The notes under the pieces are model-generated. The model had not been told where the DNA came from and did not search any database. It saw only the letters and a list, made by a program, of their open reading frames with translations. A stretch of DNA of 8,355 nucleotides from positions 1-8,355 of the forward strand of contig DATATB010000141.1 in NCBI GenBank assembly GCA_036268995.1. Reading direction: 5' to 3'. Source of the stretch: DATATB01 sp036268995. Lineage in GTDB: Bacteria > Planctomycetota > Planctomycetia > Pirellulales > PNKZ01. Shown one piece after another: positions 1-6,626 of this stretch. Position numbers and translations under genes: made by a program. Position 1 is the stretch's first letter, and each line of letters opens with the position of its first letter.

Positions 1-76
1 GGCGGCGCGCACTAGCGCCGAGCACCGAGAGTATTAACCGTAGGGTCACGATTGTCCAGCAGGCGGCGGCGAAACG

Positions 77-102
77 AAAAAACCCCGGGCCGAGGCCCGG
101 GG
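77..102 (-). terminator. Rho-independent terminator of the DoxX-oxidoreductase operon
   Basis: An 8-bp perfect GC stem (83-90 with 95-102) closes a 4-base loop. Read on the minus strand it is followed directly by six T (A-run 77-82 on the plus strand). This is a textbook intrinsic terminator, about 100 bases past the stop codon of the oxidoreductase gene, and it marks the 3' end of that operon. Confidence 0.88.
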
Positions 103-202
103 CTAAATGGATTGTGTACTCGCGGCAATCGGTATTGTTCACGCGCGTCGGCGAGCCGCGAGCGTCAGCGACCGGAGTCCCCCCGCGACGCGACGCCAGC
201 GC
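103..202. other. 3' untranslated stretch with a GC-rich imperfect palindrome
   Basis: This is non-coding DNA between the oxidoreductase stop and the terminator. Around 151-178 it holds a GC-rich, partly self-complementary string (GCGAGCCGCGAGCGTCAGCG) that resembles dispersed repeats I recall from planctomycete genomes. That resemblance is from memory only; only one copy is visible here. Bases 1-76 hold no gene I can support, only a small 5-bp hairpin (4-8 with 15-19). Confidence 0.25.
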
Positions 203-1870
203 TCACGCCTTGACGCTGGGCTTAACGCCTTCGGGCGTTTCGTCGCTGTGGATGTCGAACCACTCGGGCTTGAACTCGATCCGCTGCTGCTTCTCGATGG
301 CCAGGTTCGTGGTCAGCGCGATGATCGCGTCGGCCATGGCCACCTTGGGCTGGCACTTGGGCTGGTTCTCCTTGAAGTCGAAGTTGCGGATGCACCAGGC
401 CCAATGCTCGAGCTCTTCGGTGTAGCCGCGACTCACCGGTCCGGTGTCCAATGCCTTCTTGCCCACTTCGGCCGCCGGGCCGCCGCCGCTGGCGGTGGTG
501 TCCAACGTGGGGCCGCCACCCTTGCCCTTCACCACGCTGATGTTCGTGGTCGTGGCCGAATCCTTGAAGAGCATCACCTCCTGCTCGCCGAGCAACAGTA
601 GCGTGCCCTTAGTGCCCATCACGACTTCGCCATAGCCGCCAAAGCCATTGCCGTTGATCGACGAATACGTCACGCCGATCTTTTTGTGCTTCAACTCCGG
701 ATCGTCGGCTTTGTAGCCGGGGGCCGGGAACTCGTACGTGCAGTACACGTGGTCGTCCACTTCGCGGTCGAGCGGGAAAATATACCGCCCACCGACGGCC
801 GACACCGACAGCGGCAGCGCTTTTTGATGGTCTTCGCGCTGGGCCGTGCAAAAGATGCCGGCCGCGTCGAGCTGGTGGCTGCCGAGCTCGGCCATCAGGC
901 CGCCGCCGGTGCGGTTCCACAGCCGCCAGCGAATCAACTCCTCGAGCGGCGAGCAGATGTAGCCGCCCGGCAAAGTCTTGGACTGGTAGCCGTACTTCGA
1001 GGCATCCACGGCTTCGTCGAGCACTTGCTTCTCGAGCAGCTCTTTCTTTTTCATCAAGGCCGTGGCCGAACCGGAGCTGGTCGAACTCAGGTCTTTTTCC
1101 AGCTTCGCGAGTTGCTTGCGCAGGTCGGCCGGCAGCGGCTGTTGCCAACTGTCGTGGTGGGGCAAATTGCCGCGATGCCACTGGGCGCGGATGCTATGCA
1201 CGTCGCCCAGCAGGCCGCGACGCAGCGTATCGACCGCGTTGTCGTACAGAATGCTGTAATGCCGCTGATGCCCGGTGGCCAGCAGCTTTTGCGTCTGCTC
1301 GGAGACGCGGGCCATGTCCTTGCACTGGTGGACGCTGTGGGCCATCAGCTTTTCGGTGATCACGTGCTTGCCGGCCTTCATCGCCTCGATGGCCACCTGG
1401 TCGTGCAGGTGCAGCGGCAGGGCGATCACTACGCCCTCGATCTGCTTGTCGGCCAGCAGGTCCTTGTAGTCTTCGTAAACCTTGACGTGCTTGCGGGCAT
1501 CGTCTTCGCTCTTCCAGCCGTACTTCTTCATCAAGCCGCAGCGCACGGCCAGGGCATTGGGGCTGGAATGATCGCCGTGAAAGGCGCGGTACACGTTGTA
1601 CGGGCGGATGTCGCTGATCGCCACGACTTGCAAGTAGTCGGGCGTGATCGCGCCCATCAGCACGTTGCCTTCGTCGCCGGTCCCGATGACGCCGATGCGG
1701 ACCGGATCGTTCACCTTCTTGTAGCCGAAGTAGAACGACCCCAAGCCAGCGCCAGACACCACGCCAGCCGCCACCGCGCCGGCCAGAAAATCGCGCCGCG
1801 TGAAGGGGCTGCCGATGGCCGCCTGAAAGTTTTCCTTGCCAATGGCCTTTTCTTCAGCACTCAGGTTCAT
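203..1870 (-). CDS. Gfo/Idh/MocA family oxidoreductase with Tat signal
   Basis: This is a 555-residue NAD(P)-dependent oxidoreductase of the Gfo/Idh/MocA family, whose members act on sugars and related polyols; the substrate cannot be read from sequence. Residues 24-30 (TRRDFLA) followed by a hydrophobic stretch at about 31-48 form a twin-arginine export signal, so the folded, cofactor-loaded enzyme should act outside the cytoplasmic membrane. The Rossmann motif GxGxxG is G63-T-G-D-E-G68. The family EKP motif appears as E173-K174-L175, keeping the lysine and losing the proline. GGG at 322-324 and GSHQLD at 330-335 (H332, D335) match the conserved C-terminal domain motif. A charged, probably helical insertion lies at about 245-300, which makes the protein longer than the usual 350-450 residues. 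The ATG at 1870 overlaps the DoxX stop (ATGA) and is preceded by AAGGAAA. The family call is firm; substrate and electron acceptor are unknown. Confidence 0.93.
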   Translation of the reverse strand: MNLSAEEKAIGKENFQAAIGSPFTRRDFLAGAVAAGVVSGAGLGSFYFGYKKVNDPVRIGVIGTGDEGNVLMGAITPDYLQVVAISDIRPYNVYRAFHGDHSSPNALAVRCGLMKKYGWKSEDDARKHVKVYEDYKDLLADKQIEGVVIALPLHLHDQVAIEAMKAGKHVITEKLMAHSVHQCKDMARVSEQTQKLLATGHQRHYSILYDNAVDTLRRGLLGDVHSIRAQWHRGNLPHHDSWQQPLPADLRKQLAKLEKDLSSTSSGSATALMKKKELLEKQVLDEAVDASKYGYQSKTLPGGYICSPLEELIRWRLWNRTGGGLMAELGSHQLDAAGIFCTAQREDHQKALPLSVSAVGGRYIFPLDREVDDHVYCTYEFPAPGYKADDPELKHKKIGVTYSSINGNGFGGYGEVVMGTKGTLLLLGEQEVMLFKDSATTTNISVVKGKGGGPTLDTTASGGGPAAEVGKKALDTGPVSRGYTEELEHWAWCIRNFDFKENQPKCQPKVAMADAIIALTTNLAIEKQQRIEFKPEWFDIHSDETPEGVKPSVKA

Positions 1871-2745
1871 GTCGTTTCCTTCCGGCCCGTGAGCGGGCGG
1901 ACCACCACGTTATGGATGAAAAAGTCCAGGCCACCCCAGCGTCCGACGGGCGTAGTCGCCAGCAGGAACATGGCCACCATTTCGATGAATTCCTTGCCGA
2001 TCAAAAACGTGCGGCCGGCCGAAGGGGGCGGCAGCGGATACAAGCCCGGCCAGTCGGGCTGGGCCAGCACGATCGACAGCAAAAACGCCCCGCCCACCAG
2101 CGCCCCCAAACGCGTGAATAGTCCCAGCATCAAACTGAGGCCGACCGCGATGTTCATGGCCATGATCAGGTTGTCCTGGCTGAACATTTCGGCCGACGTC
2201 GGCGGAACGGCCGGCATGGTCCGCTGCCCGGCGTCGCGCAGATCGTTCAAGTCGCTTTCGAAATCGTTGAAATTCTCATCCAGAGCCGAGATCCAGCCGG
2301 CCAATTGCCCGCGAAGCTGCATCTGCTTGTCCCAATTCCGCTTTTGCTGATACGGCGTGTTGCGCGTGCGGTCGGCCTTGGCCGTTTCGAGGCGGTCCAG
2401 CTCGTGCTGATAGGTGAGGATGTCGTCCTTTTTCTCGTCCAGCAACTGCTTGGCTTCGCCCTCGTGATGAGCCAGGATCGTCTGGGCCGTCGCCTTTTGG
2501 GCGTCGGTCAGATGGTAATGCTCGTCGAAGCGGTCGAGATACGAGCCCATGCGGCGGTTTTGGAACTCCGGATCGAGCCGCTCGCGGCCTTCCCAATCGT
2601 TCACCCGGCTGTGGAAGAACTCGGCCAGCGGGCCCTTGGCCTGACCCAAGAAGCCGTCGGCCGTAAAGTTGCTGTTGGTAAGCTTTTCCAGCCCGGCATA
2701 CAGAAAATGCCAGCCGATGCTGAGGCGCAAAACCACCAGCATCAC
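1867..2745 (-). CDS. DoxX family membrane protein
   Basis: This is a DoxX-like membrane protein of 292 residues counted from the GTG at 2745. The first helix (residues 3-19, with RLSIGWHFLYAGLEKL) and the helices at about 193-210, 213-228 and 249-265 give the four-helix DoxX pattern. Between helices 1 and 2 lies an unusually long hydrophilic segment (about 23-190), rich in charged residues and probably partly coiled coil, predicted to face the periplasm. DoxX/DoxD proteins include the membrane subunit of archaeal thiosulfate:quinone oxidoreductase, so a quinone-linked role is possible but unproven. The GTG at 2745 and ATG at 2742 have no Shine-Dalgarno sequence. A perfect AGGAGG lies further up, 5 bases before an in-frame CTG (2781) and 8 before an ATT (2778). 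Starting there adds 11-12 residues (ISRPTYRTATIV) and the gene would span 1867-2781. The stop overlaps the oxidoreductase start by 4 bp. Confidence 0.88.
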   Translation of the reverse strand: MMLVVLRLSIGWHFLYAGLEKLTNSNFTADGFLGQAKGPLAEFFHSRVNDWEGRERLDPEFQNRRMGSYLDRFDEHYHLTDAQKATAQTILAHHEGEAKQLLDEKKDDILTYQHELDRLETAKADRTRNTPYQQKRNWDKQMQLRGQLAGWISALDENFNDFESDLNDLRDAGQRTMPAVPPTSAEMFSQDNLIMAMNIAVGLSLMLGLFTRLGALVGGAFLLSIVLAQPDWPGLYPLPPPSAGRTFLIGKEFIEMVAMFLLATTPVGRWGGLDFFIHNVVVRPLTGRKETT

Positions 2746-2785
2746 GATCGTGGCGGTGCGATAAGTCGGGCGGCTAATCAGGGGA

Positions 2786-2795
2786 TCCTCCTGCC
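2786..2795 (-). promoter_or_regulatory. Strong ribosome binding site for the DoxX gene (implies CTG or ATT start)
   Basis: On the minus strand the sequence GGCAGGAGGATCCCCTGATT holds a full AGGAGG. It is 5 bases from CTG (2781-2779) and 8 bases from ATT (2778-2776), both in the DoxX frame. The in-frame TAA at 2799-2797 bounds the gene. The GTG at 2745 lies 40 bases away from this site, too far for it to be used there. Confidence 0.6.
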
Positions 2796-2938
2796 CTTAA
2801 CTGGGGGGCAGCAACCATTGACGGGCGTGAGTCGTAAGTGCGGGACCGGCTGAGCTTCGCGCCTGCTGCGGAAACATCATTCGCCGGCGCGGGGGGTATT
2901 CGGTGGGAGGGTTCGGCCGGCAGCAGCCAAGTAACGTA

Positions 2939-2967
2939 ATTCTAAACATTTGCCCCGTGCTTGCCAC
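2939..2967 (-). promoter_or_regulatory. Candidate promoter of the DoxX-oxidoreductase operon
   Basis: On the minus strand, GTGGCA (2967-2962, 4 of 6 matches to TTGACA) is followed after 17 bases by TAGAAT (2944-2939). An A-rich run lies just upstream, like an UP element. The same stretch also reads TGGCAAG-N4-GGGCA (2966-2951), with the GG-N10-GC spacing of a sigma-54 promoter, so the sigma class is open. Transcription would start near 2932 and leave a leader of about 150 bases. Confidence 0.3.
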
Positions 2968-3018
2968 TATTTTTTTGCGAAGATTTCCCGCCCTGGAGTG
3001 TCACCAGCGCGGCCCACC

Positions 3019-3044
3019 GTAGTCATCCCGCTCCGCCGGGATGA
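3019..3044 (+). repeat. GTAG-headed palindrome, element 1 (REP-like)
   Basis: GTAG (3019-3022) is followed by a perfect 8-bp stem (3023-3030 with 3037-3044) and the loop CTCCGC. It pairs with element 2 on the opposite strand: 20 of 26 bases are identical. Two of the eight stem pairs differ by compensatory changes (A-T to G-C, C-G to T-A). Confidence 0.7.
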
Positions 3045-3093
3045 ACAGGCGCGACCATCGACCAGCCCAGCGTCCAGCCGAGTTGCGATTCTT

Positions 3094-3118
3094 CGTCTCG
3101 TCGGAGCGAGACGGCTAC
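3094..3118 (-). repeat. GTAG-headed palindrome, element 2 (REP-like)
   Basis: Read on the minus strand, GTAG (3118-3115) and one C are followed by a 7-bp perfect stem (3107-3113 with 3094-3100) and the loop CTCCGA. It is the inverted partner of element 1, 49 bases away, so the two form a GTAG...CTAC module of 100 bases. Confidence 0.7.
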
Positions 3119-3138
3119 TGTGAAGCTCCGCTGGTTCC

Positions 3139-3166
3139 GTAGGCCCGGCGAGCCGCGCCGGGCCTG
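3139..3166 (+). repeat. GTAG-headed palindrome, element 3 (REP-like)
   Basis: GTAG (3139-3142) runs into a perfect 10-bp stem (3141-3150 with 3156-3165) around the loop AGCCG. It pairs with element 4: 19 of the first 27 bases are identical, and three stem pairs differ by compensatory changes. Confidence 0.7.
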
Positions 3167-3190
3167 CTAAGCGGCGCAATCGGTGCTCCC

Positions 3191-3216
3191 GGTGCCGCTC
3201 GGCTCGCGGCACCTAC
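3191..3216 (-). repeat. GTAG-headed palindrome, element 4 (REP-like)
   Basis: On the minus strand GTAG (3216-3213) starts an 8-bp perfect stem (3206-3213 with 3191-3198) around a 7-base loop GAGCCGA. It is the inverted partner of element 3 and closes a GTAG...CTAC module of 78 bases. Confidence 0.7.
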
Positions 3217-3348
3217 GATGATGCCTTGCTGGCGTACCGCAGCCCGACGGCCGGAATTGATCCAGCTTGCTGGATGGACTAAGGTGCCGCCGGGTGGTTG
3301 CCGGCCACCTGCCTGCCAAGTCCATGTGCCAAGCAAGGATGTTGAGCC
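3217..3348. other. Leader region of the membrane-protein gene
   Basis: No gene is visible. A small hairpin at 3260-3275 (ATCCAG / CTGGAT) may be a further degenerate palindrome of the neighbouring cluster. AAGGA at 3335-3339 is a fair ribosome binding site, 9 bases before the GTG at 3349. I see no convincing promoter. Confidence 0.35.
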
Positions 3349-5388
3349 GTGTACCGATTGCTTCAGCGCCGCTCGGTGGCCCTGCCGCTGCTGTTTTGCC
3401 TGGTGACCGGCGGTTTCATGCTGTACAGGGATGCCGACTTTTATGTGTGGAACGACACGCCCAGCCTGGTGTACGACGCCCGGCCCGAGTTGGAAATGTG
3501 GTCGGCGGTGGATCAGCGGAAGGCCGCGTCGACGGCAGCCTGGCGGCACAACCCGATAGGCGAACTCACCAGGCGTCTGCAAGTATTTGGGACAATCGGC
3601 GGCAGCGGGTATCGTCCGCTGGATGCCGTGCAAAGTAGTCTGTCGATCAGCATCTCTGGCAGCGGCGGTCCCTCGGTCGTGCAGTTGCTGCTGGGGGGCG
3701 TTGTGTACGGCGCGCTGGCGTGCTGTATGTTTCTGCTGGCCCGACGATTTACGAAGTACCCTGCGACCGCCCTGCTGGCAGTCGTGCTCTTGTTCGGCGC
3801 TCCGCCGCTGGTGACCCCTTCGTGGCTGGTCGTCGCCAGCAATCAGGCCACCGTGCCGCTGCTGATCGGTTCGGCCTTGCTGCTGTACTGGCAGATTGTG
3901 GAATCGCCGCGCGGCCGCTGGCTCAAGCTCTTGGCGCTGGGCGTGGTGCTGCTGATCGGTCCCTGGTTTCGCGAGTTTTGCGGCATTAGTTGCTTGCTGA
4001 TCGGTTTTCTCGAACTCCGCCGGGCGCTGCGGCCTATTCCGCTCGGGATCGACCGAAGAAGCACTTCTCCGCAACCCCTCTCCCCTGGCGGGAGAGGGCC
4101 GGGTGAGGGGGCGAGAAAAGACGAAGTGCTTCTTCGGTCGACCCTAATGGCGATGGCGGGCTTGTTCTTTCTGCATGCCGTGTTTCCGACCGCGCTCATC
4201 AAATGGCTGTTCTTCCCCGACCTGCCGCTGTTGAGCGTGACGCAAATGGGCTCGCTGGGCCACGCCAGTAAGTTTCACGGCATTCACTGGGAAATGGCCT
4301 GGATGTTTTTGCCGCTCCTGCCGCCGTTGCTCGTGCTGTTGGCCACATGCAATGGCATGCGCCTCGCCGGCCGGCAAGTGATCGCCGGCCTGCCGCGTCG
4401 CTGGGCGGATTGGAACAAGAGCATCTGGCAATACCTTGAATACTTCGCCTGCGGTGTCGGCCCGTGCGTGTGGCTGGGCATCGCGACGTTGTATTTCGCG
4501 AAAGGCAGCGAGGACCGATTGGGCTATACGCTGTGCTTGTACGTTGCGGCGGTCGGCATGCAGGTCGACGTGTTCCTGGTGATTTGGTTCCTGCTGTCGT
4601 TTGTGCCGCTGATGCGCGTGGTGCAAGAGACCGTACACTTTCTTTACGTGCTGGTGCCCACGTCGATCATCATGGCCTGCATGATGGAATCATTATGGCA
4701 GTGGGTTGCGTCCTGGCCGGGCCGCCTGCGAGTGGCCCGCTATGCGCTCGCCTTGGCGCTGGGCGTGATTGTGGCCGACCAGATGCTGGTGATTTACGGC
4801 ACGCGCCGAGTGATGCAGGGGCAAACCGCGGCGATTCGCGCGGTGGCGGCCGAGCTGCGCGAGCGCACGGCCCGCGGTTCGGTGGTCCTCAACAACGTGA
4901 TCCACGGCGTCGAAATCAAATGGGTTGCCGGCGACCATTACCGCAATCTGTGGTCGATGCCCGGCGGCGTCAACCGGCCGGAGTGCGTCGTGGACGAGCC
5001 GTACAAATTCGAGCGGTTGGTGGCGGCCGAGTCCCCGCGCTCGCGCGTCTATTTGCTCGACTGCGATTTCCCACGTTTGCCCTGGAAAACCGCCGATCGC
5101 CATCCGTTTGTGCATCGCTACGCAGTCGAAAAACGCTCGCTCGGCAAGCTCGGAGTCTGTTCGGCAACGTATCCCTTTGCCGACCCGCTGCGGCATTTCA
5201 TCAGTCCCCAAAACGTTCCCTTCCTCGGTCCGCCCGACCTGGTGAACGATTTTTATCGCGGCCGCGCGTTGGACGGAAGTTGGTTCCGCAACGAAGTCTA
5301 TGCGGAGTATCATCTGTACGAAGTCGCCGGCCCCCGCGCGATGGCCAGAGGGGAATGCAGAGCGGACGCGGTGAGGACCTCCCAATGA
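3349..5388 (+). CDS. Polytopic membrane protein, GT-C glycosyltransferase-like
   Basis: This 679-residue membrane protein has a first helix at about 9-25 and many further hydrophobic segments between about 110 and 483. A soluble C-terminal domain (484-679) follows, probably outside the cytoplasmic membrane. The first loop carries D28-A-D30, and YRPL (88-91) is followed by LLARRF and a hydrophobic hairpin. This order recalls GT-C transferases of the PMT/TMTC kind, which use lipid-linked sugars; it is a weak resemblance and no enzyme activity can be assigned. An in-frame TGA at 3343-3345 limits the start, and the GTG at 3349 with AAGGA upstream is the first usable codon. Residues about 234-265 are encoded by an inverted-repeat element (4046-4144) and look foreign: polar, rich in proline, glycine and arginine, between two hydrophobic segments. 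The stop overlaps the next ATG (ATGA at 5385-5388), so the two genes are translationally coupled. Confidence 0.85.
   Translation: MYRLLQRRSVALPLLFCLVTGGFMLYRDADFYVWNDTPSLVYDARPELEMWSAVDQRKAASTAAWRHNPIGELTRRLQVFGTIGGSGYRPLDAVQSSLSISISGSGGPSVVQLLLGGVVYGALACCMFLLARRFTKYPATALLAVVLLFGAPPLVTPSWLVVASNQATVPLLIGSALLLYWQIVESPRGRWLKLLALGVVLLIGPWFREFCGISCLLIGFLELRRALRPIPLGIDRRSTSPQPLSPGGRGPGEGARKDEVLLRSTLMAMAGLFFLHAVFPTALIKWLFFPDLPLLSVTQMGSLGHASKFHGIHWEMAWMFLPLLPPLLVLLATCNGMRLAGRQVIAGLPRRWADWNKSIWQYLEYFACGVGPCVWLGIATLYFAKGSEDRLGYTLCLYVAAVGMQVDVFLVIWFLLSFVPLMRVVQETVHFLYVLVPTSIIMACMMESLWQWVASWPGRLRVARYALALALGVIVADQMLVIYGTRRVMQGQTAAIRAVAAELRERTARGSVVLNNVIHGVEIKWVAGDHYRNLWSMPGGVNRPECVVDEPYKFERLVAAESPRSRVYLLDCDFPRLPWKTADRHPFVHRYAVEKRSLGKLGVCSATYPFADPLRHFISPQNVPFLGPPDLVNDFYRGRALDGSWFRNEVYAEYHLYEVAGPRAMARGECRADAVRTSQ
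4046..4144. repeat. Palindromic MITE-like element inside a reading frame
   Basis: Arms 4049-4067 and 4123-4141 are a perfect 19-bp inverted repeat, extending to about 22 bp with one mismatch. Inside lies a second palindrome, CCCTCTCCC (4076-4084) / GGGAGAGGG (4090-4098), followed by CCGGGTGAGGGG, a core I recall as a widespread bacterial dispersed repeat. The unit is about 99 bases, a multiple of three, has no stop in the coding frame and adds about 32 residues to the membrane protein. No target-site duplication is obvious. Confidence 0.75.
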
Positions 5389-5807
5389 AACCCCAAAAAC
5401 AAGCGTCGAAGAAGCTCTCAGCCTACCTAGACCTTGTGGCGGCGTTTCCGCTCGTTTCGATCCGGTCGGAAGCGCAGTTGGATGCGACCCAGAAGGTCAT
5501 GGATCGGCTGTTGGCCAAAGGCAAGCTCGACGCAGGCGAGGAGATGTACCTCGACGCATTGAGCGATTTGGTGGCCACCTACGAAGATATTCACTACCCG
5601 ATCGAAGCCGCTTCCGATGCCGACATGCTCCGGCACCTGATGGATGCGAAAGAAGTCTCCCAGACCCAGTTGCACCAGCAAGCTGGAATCCCGAAATCGA
5701 CAATCTCAGAAATCCTGGCCGGCAAGAAGCCGTTCAGCAAGGCGATCATCCGAACGCTGGCCGACTATTTCAACGTCAGCCCAGGCGTGCTGGCGGCGAA
5801 TCGGTGA
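5385..5807 (+). CDS. HigA-like helix-turn-helix protein (COG5499-type antitoxin), orphan
   Basis: This 140-residue protein resembles HigA of the COG5499 type, the DNA-binding antitoxin that neutralises HigB mRNA interferase and represses its own operon. An N-terminal helical part (about 11-75, with FPLVSIRSEAQLDA and the acidic GEEMYLDALSDL) is followed by an HTH_3/Xre-like domain at about 81-136. In that domain SQTQLHQQAGIPKSTISEI is the helix-turn-helix and LAGKKPFS, LADYFNVSPGVL are typical following elements. The open frame extends far upstream, but the ATG at 5385 is chosen. TGAGGA lies 7 bases before it, homology begins there, and it overlaps the stop of the preceding gene by 4 bp. No HigB-like toxin (about 90-110 residues) is found on either side: upstream is the large membrane protein, downstream a convergent gene. 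It may be an orphan antitoxin or a plain regulator. Confidence 0.85.
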   Translation: MKPQKQASKKLSAYLDLVAAFPLVSIRSEAQLDATQKVMDRLLAKGKLDAGEEMYLDALSDLVATYEDIHYPIEAASDADMLRHLMDAKEVSQTQLHQQAGIPKSTISEILAGKKPFSKAIIRTLADYFNVSPGVLAANR

Positions 5808-5850
5808 ATGGACCGTAGTTGAATTGCCCGGCCAATGGCCTGATTAGCTC

Positions 5851-6597
5851 CTACCACCGTTCTGCCCAATATACGATTTCGTTGCGCTGCTTGCTGATGG
5901 CGACGCCGTGGCTTGAGCCGTGATTCCAATAGAATCCTTCCGGCCAGTCTTTTTCCATTAGCAGCTTGTCGAAGATCATGATCTCGAAATCGAGCGGGAA
6001 TCTTCGGTCGTCTGATCCGCTTGTCCAGAAACTGGTTGTCGGCATTCCCTCGGGCTCGTTCATGTGCAAATCATTCTCGCCACCGAAGGACGCCTTCGTT
6101 TTCAGTGCTGCAAATCGGTCGTAGAGCTCCGATATTTCAGCGGGCGTCGTGCGATAGCGGAGTTGAATGATTTCGGCTCCTTGCCCGAATGCTGGCTGGT
6201 AATAAAAACGCACGTCTTGCACACCGCGCGGAATGGGACGCGGAAAATGCGCTGTGAAGTCGCCGTTGAGGTTCCAGCGGGTATTGAGAATGGTTTGGTA
6301 TTGGCCGGTGTCCGTGACGGGAGCCAGTGCCATCTGAAAGCCATGCGCGAAGACAATCAGCGAGAGCCATGCTGCGCAGATCAAAACGCAGACGGGCATC
6401 GCGGTTGCGTGCACAAGCGGGCGAGGATACTTGCGTGCCAACAAGTAAGCGGCGCCGCAGACGGCCGGCGGAATCAAGAACTTCCAATTCGACCCGAATT
6501 CGACCTGCCCGGGAATCGTCCAACGCGTGACCAAGACGATCTCGGCGGCCGCGGTCAGGGTTCCAAGGATCAGGTATACGAGGCTGAAGCGTTTCAT
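5851..6597 (-). CDS. Three-helix membrane protein of unknown function
   Basis: I do not recognise this 248-residue protein. It has three hydrophobic segments (about 4-24, 38-54 and 62-84) and then a soluble C-terminal part (85-248) with mixed alpha/beta character, including a WNLNGDF stretch, RYRTTPAEISELYDRFAALK and a W-rich end. The frame is open up to 6951, but the ATG at 6597 is chosen. The protein turns hydrophobic exactly there, and the upstream part would read through the intergenic palindromes and antisense to the TPR gene. The ribosome binding site is weak (GGCGGCG). The gene lies 136 bases downstream of the TPR gene on the same strand and ends convergently 43 bases from the HigA-like gene, with no clear terminator between them. 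Confidence 0.75.
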   Translation of the reverse strand: MKRFSLVYLILGTLTAAAEIVLVTRWTIPGQVEFGSNWKFLIPPAVCGAAYLLARKYPRPLVHATAMPVCVLICAAWLSLIVFAHGFQMALAPVTDTGQYQTILNTRWNLNGDFTAHFPRPIPRGVQDVRFYYQPAFGQGAEIIQLRYRTTPAEISELYDRFAALKTKASFGGENDLHMNEPEGMPTTSFWTSGSDDRRFPLDFEIMIFDKLLMEKDWPEGFYWNHGSSHGVAISKQRNEIVYWAERW

Positions 6598-6626
6598 TGT
6601 CGCCGCCAGACCCGGCGTGCCCCGCC

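Noticed and set aside
686..2350. Open frame of 554 codons on the plus strand
   Set aside because: It is antisense to the oxidoreductase and DoxX genes, which have clear domains. Its protein is low-complexity (rich in V, A, H, Q, R) with no motifs; such shadows are common in GC-rich DNA.
3019..3216. Palindrome cluster as a CRISPR array or tandem terminators
   Set aside because: Units alternate in strand and differ in stem sequence, there are no constant repeats with spacers, and no T-run follows the stems.
3115..4074. Open frame of 319 codons on the minus strand
   Set aside because: It lies opposite the membrane-protein gene and the palindrome cluster; its product is rich in R, Q, H with no fold signals.
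4464..5384. Upstream extension of the HigA-like reading frame
   Set aside because: It overlaps the membrane-protein gene in another frame and encodes arginine-rich sequence. The ATG at 5385 has a good ribosome binding site and matches the family start.
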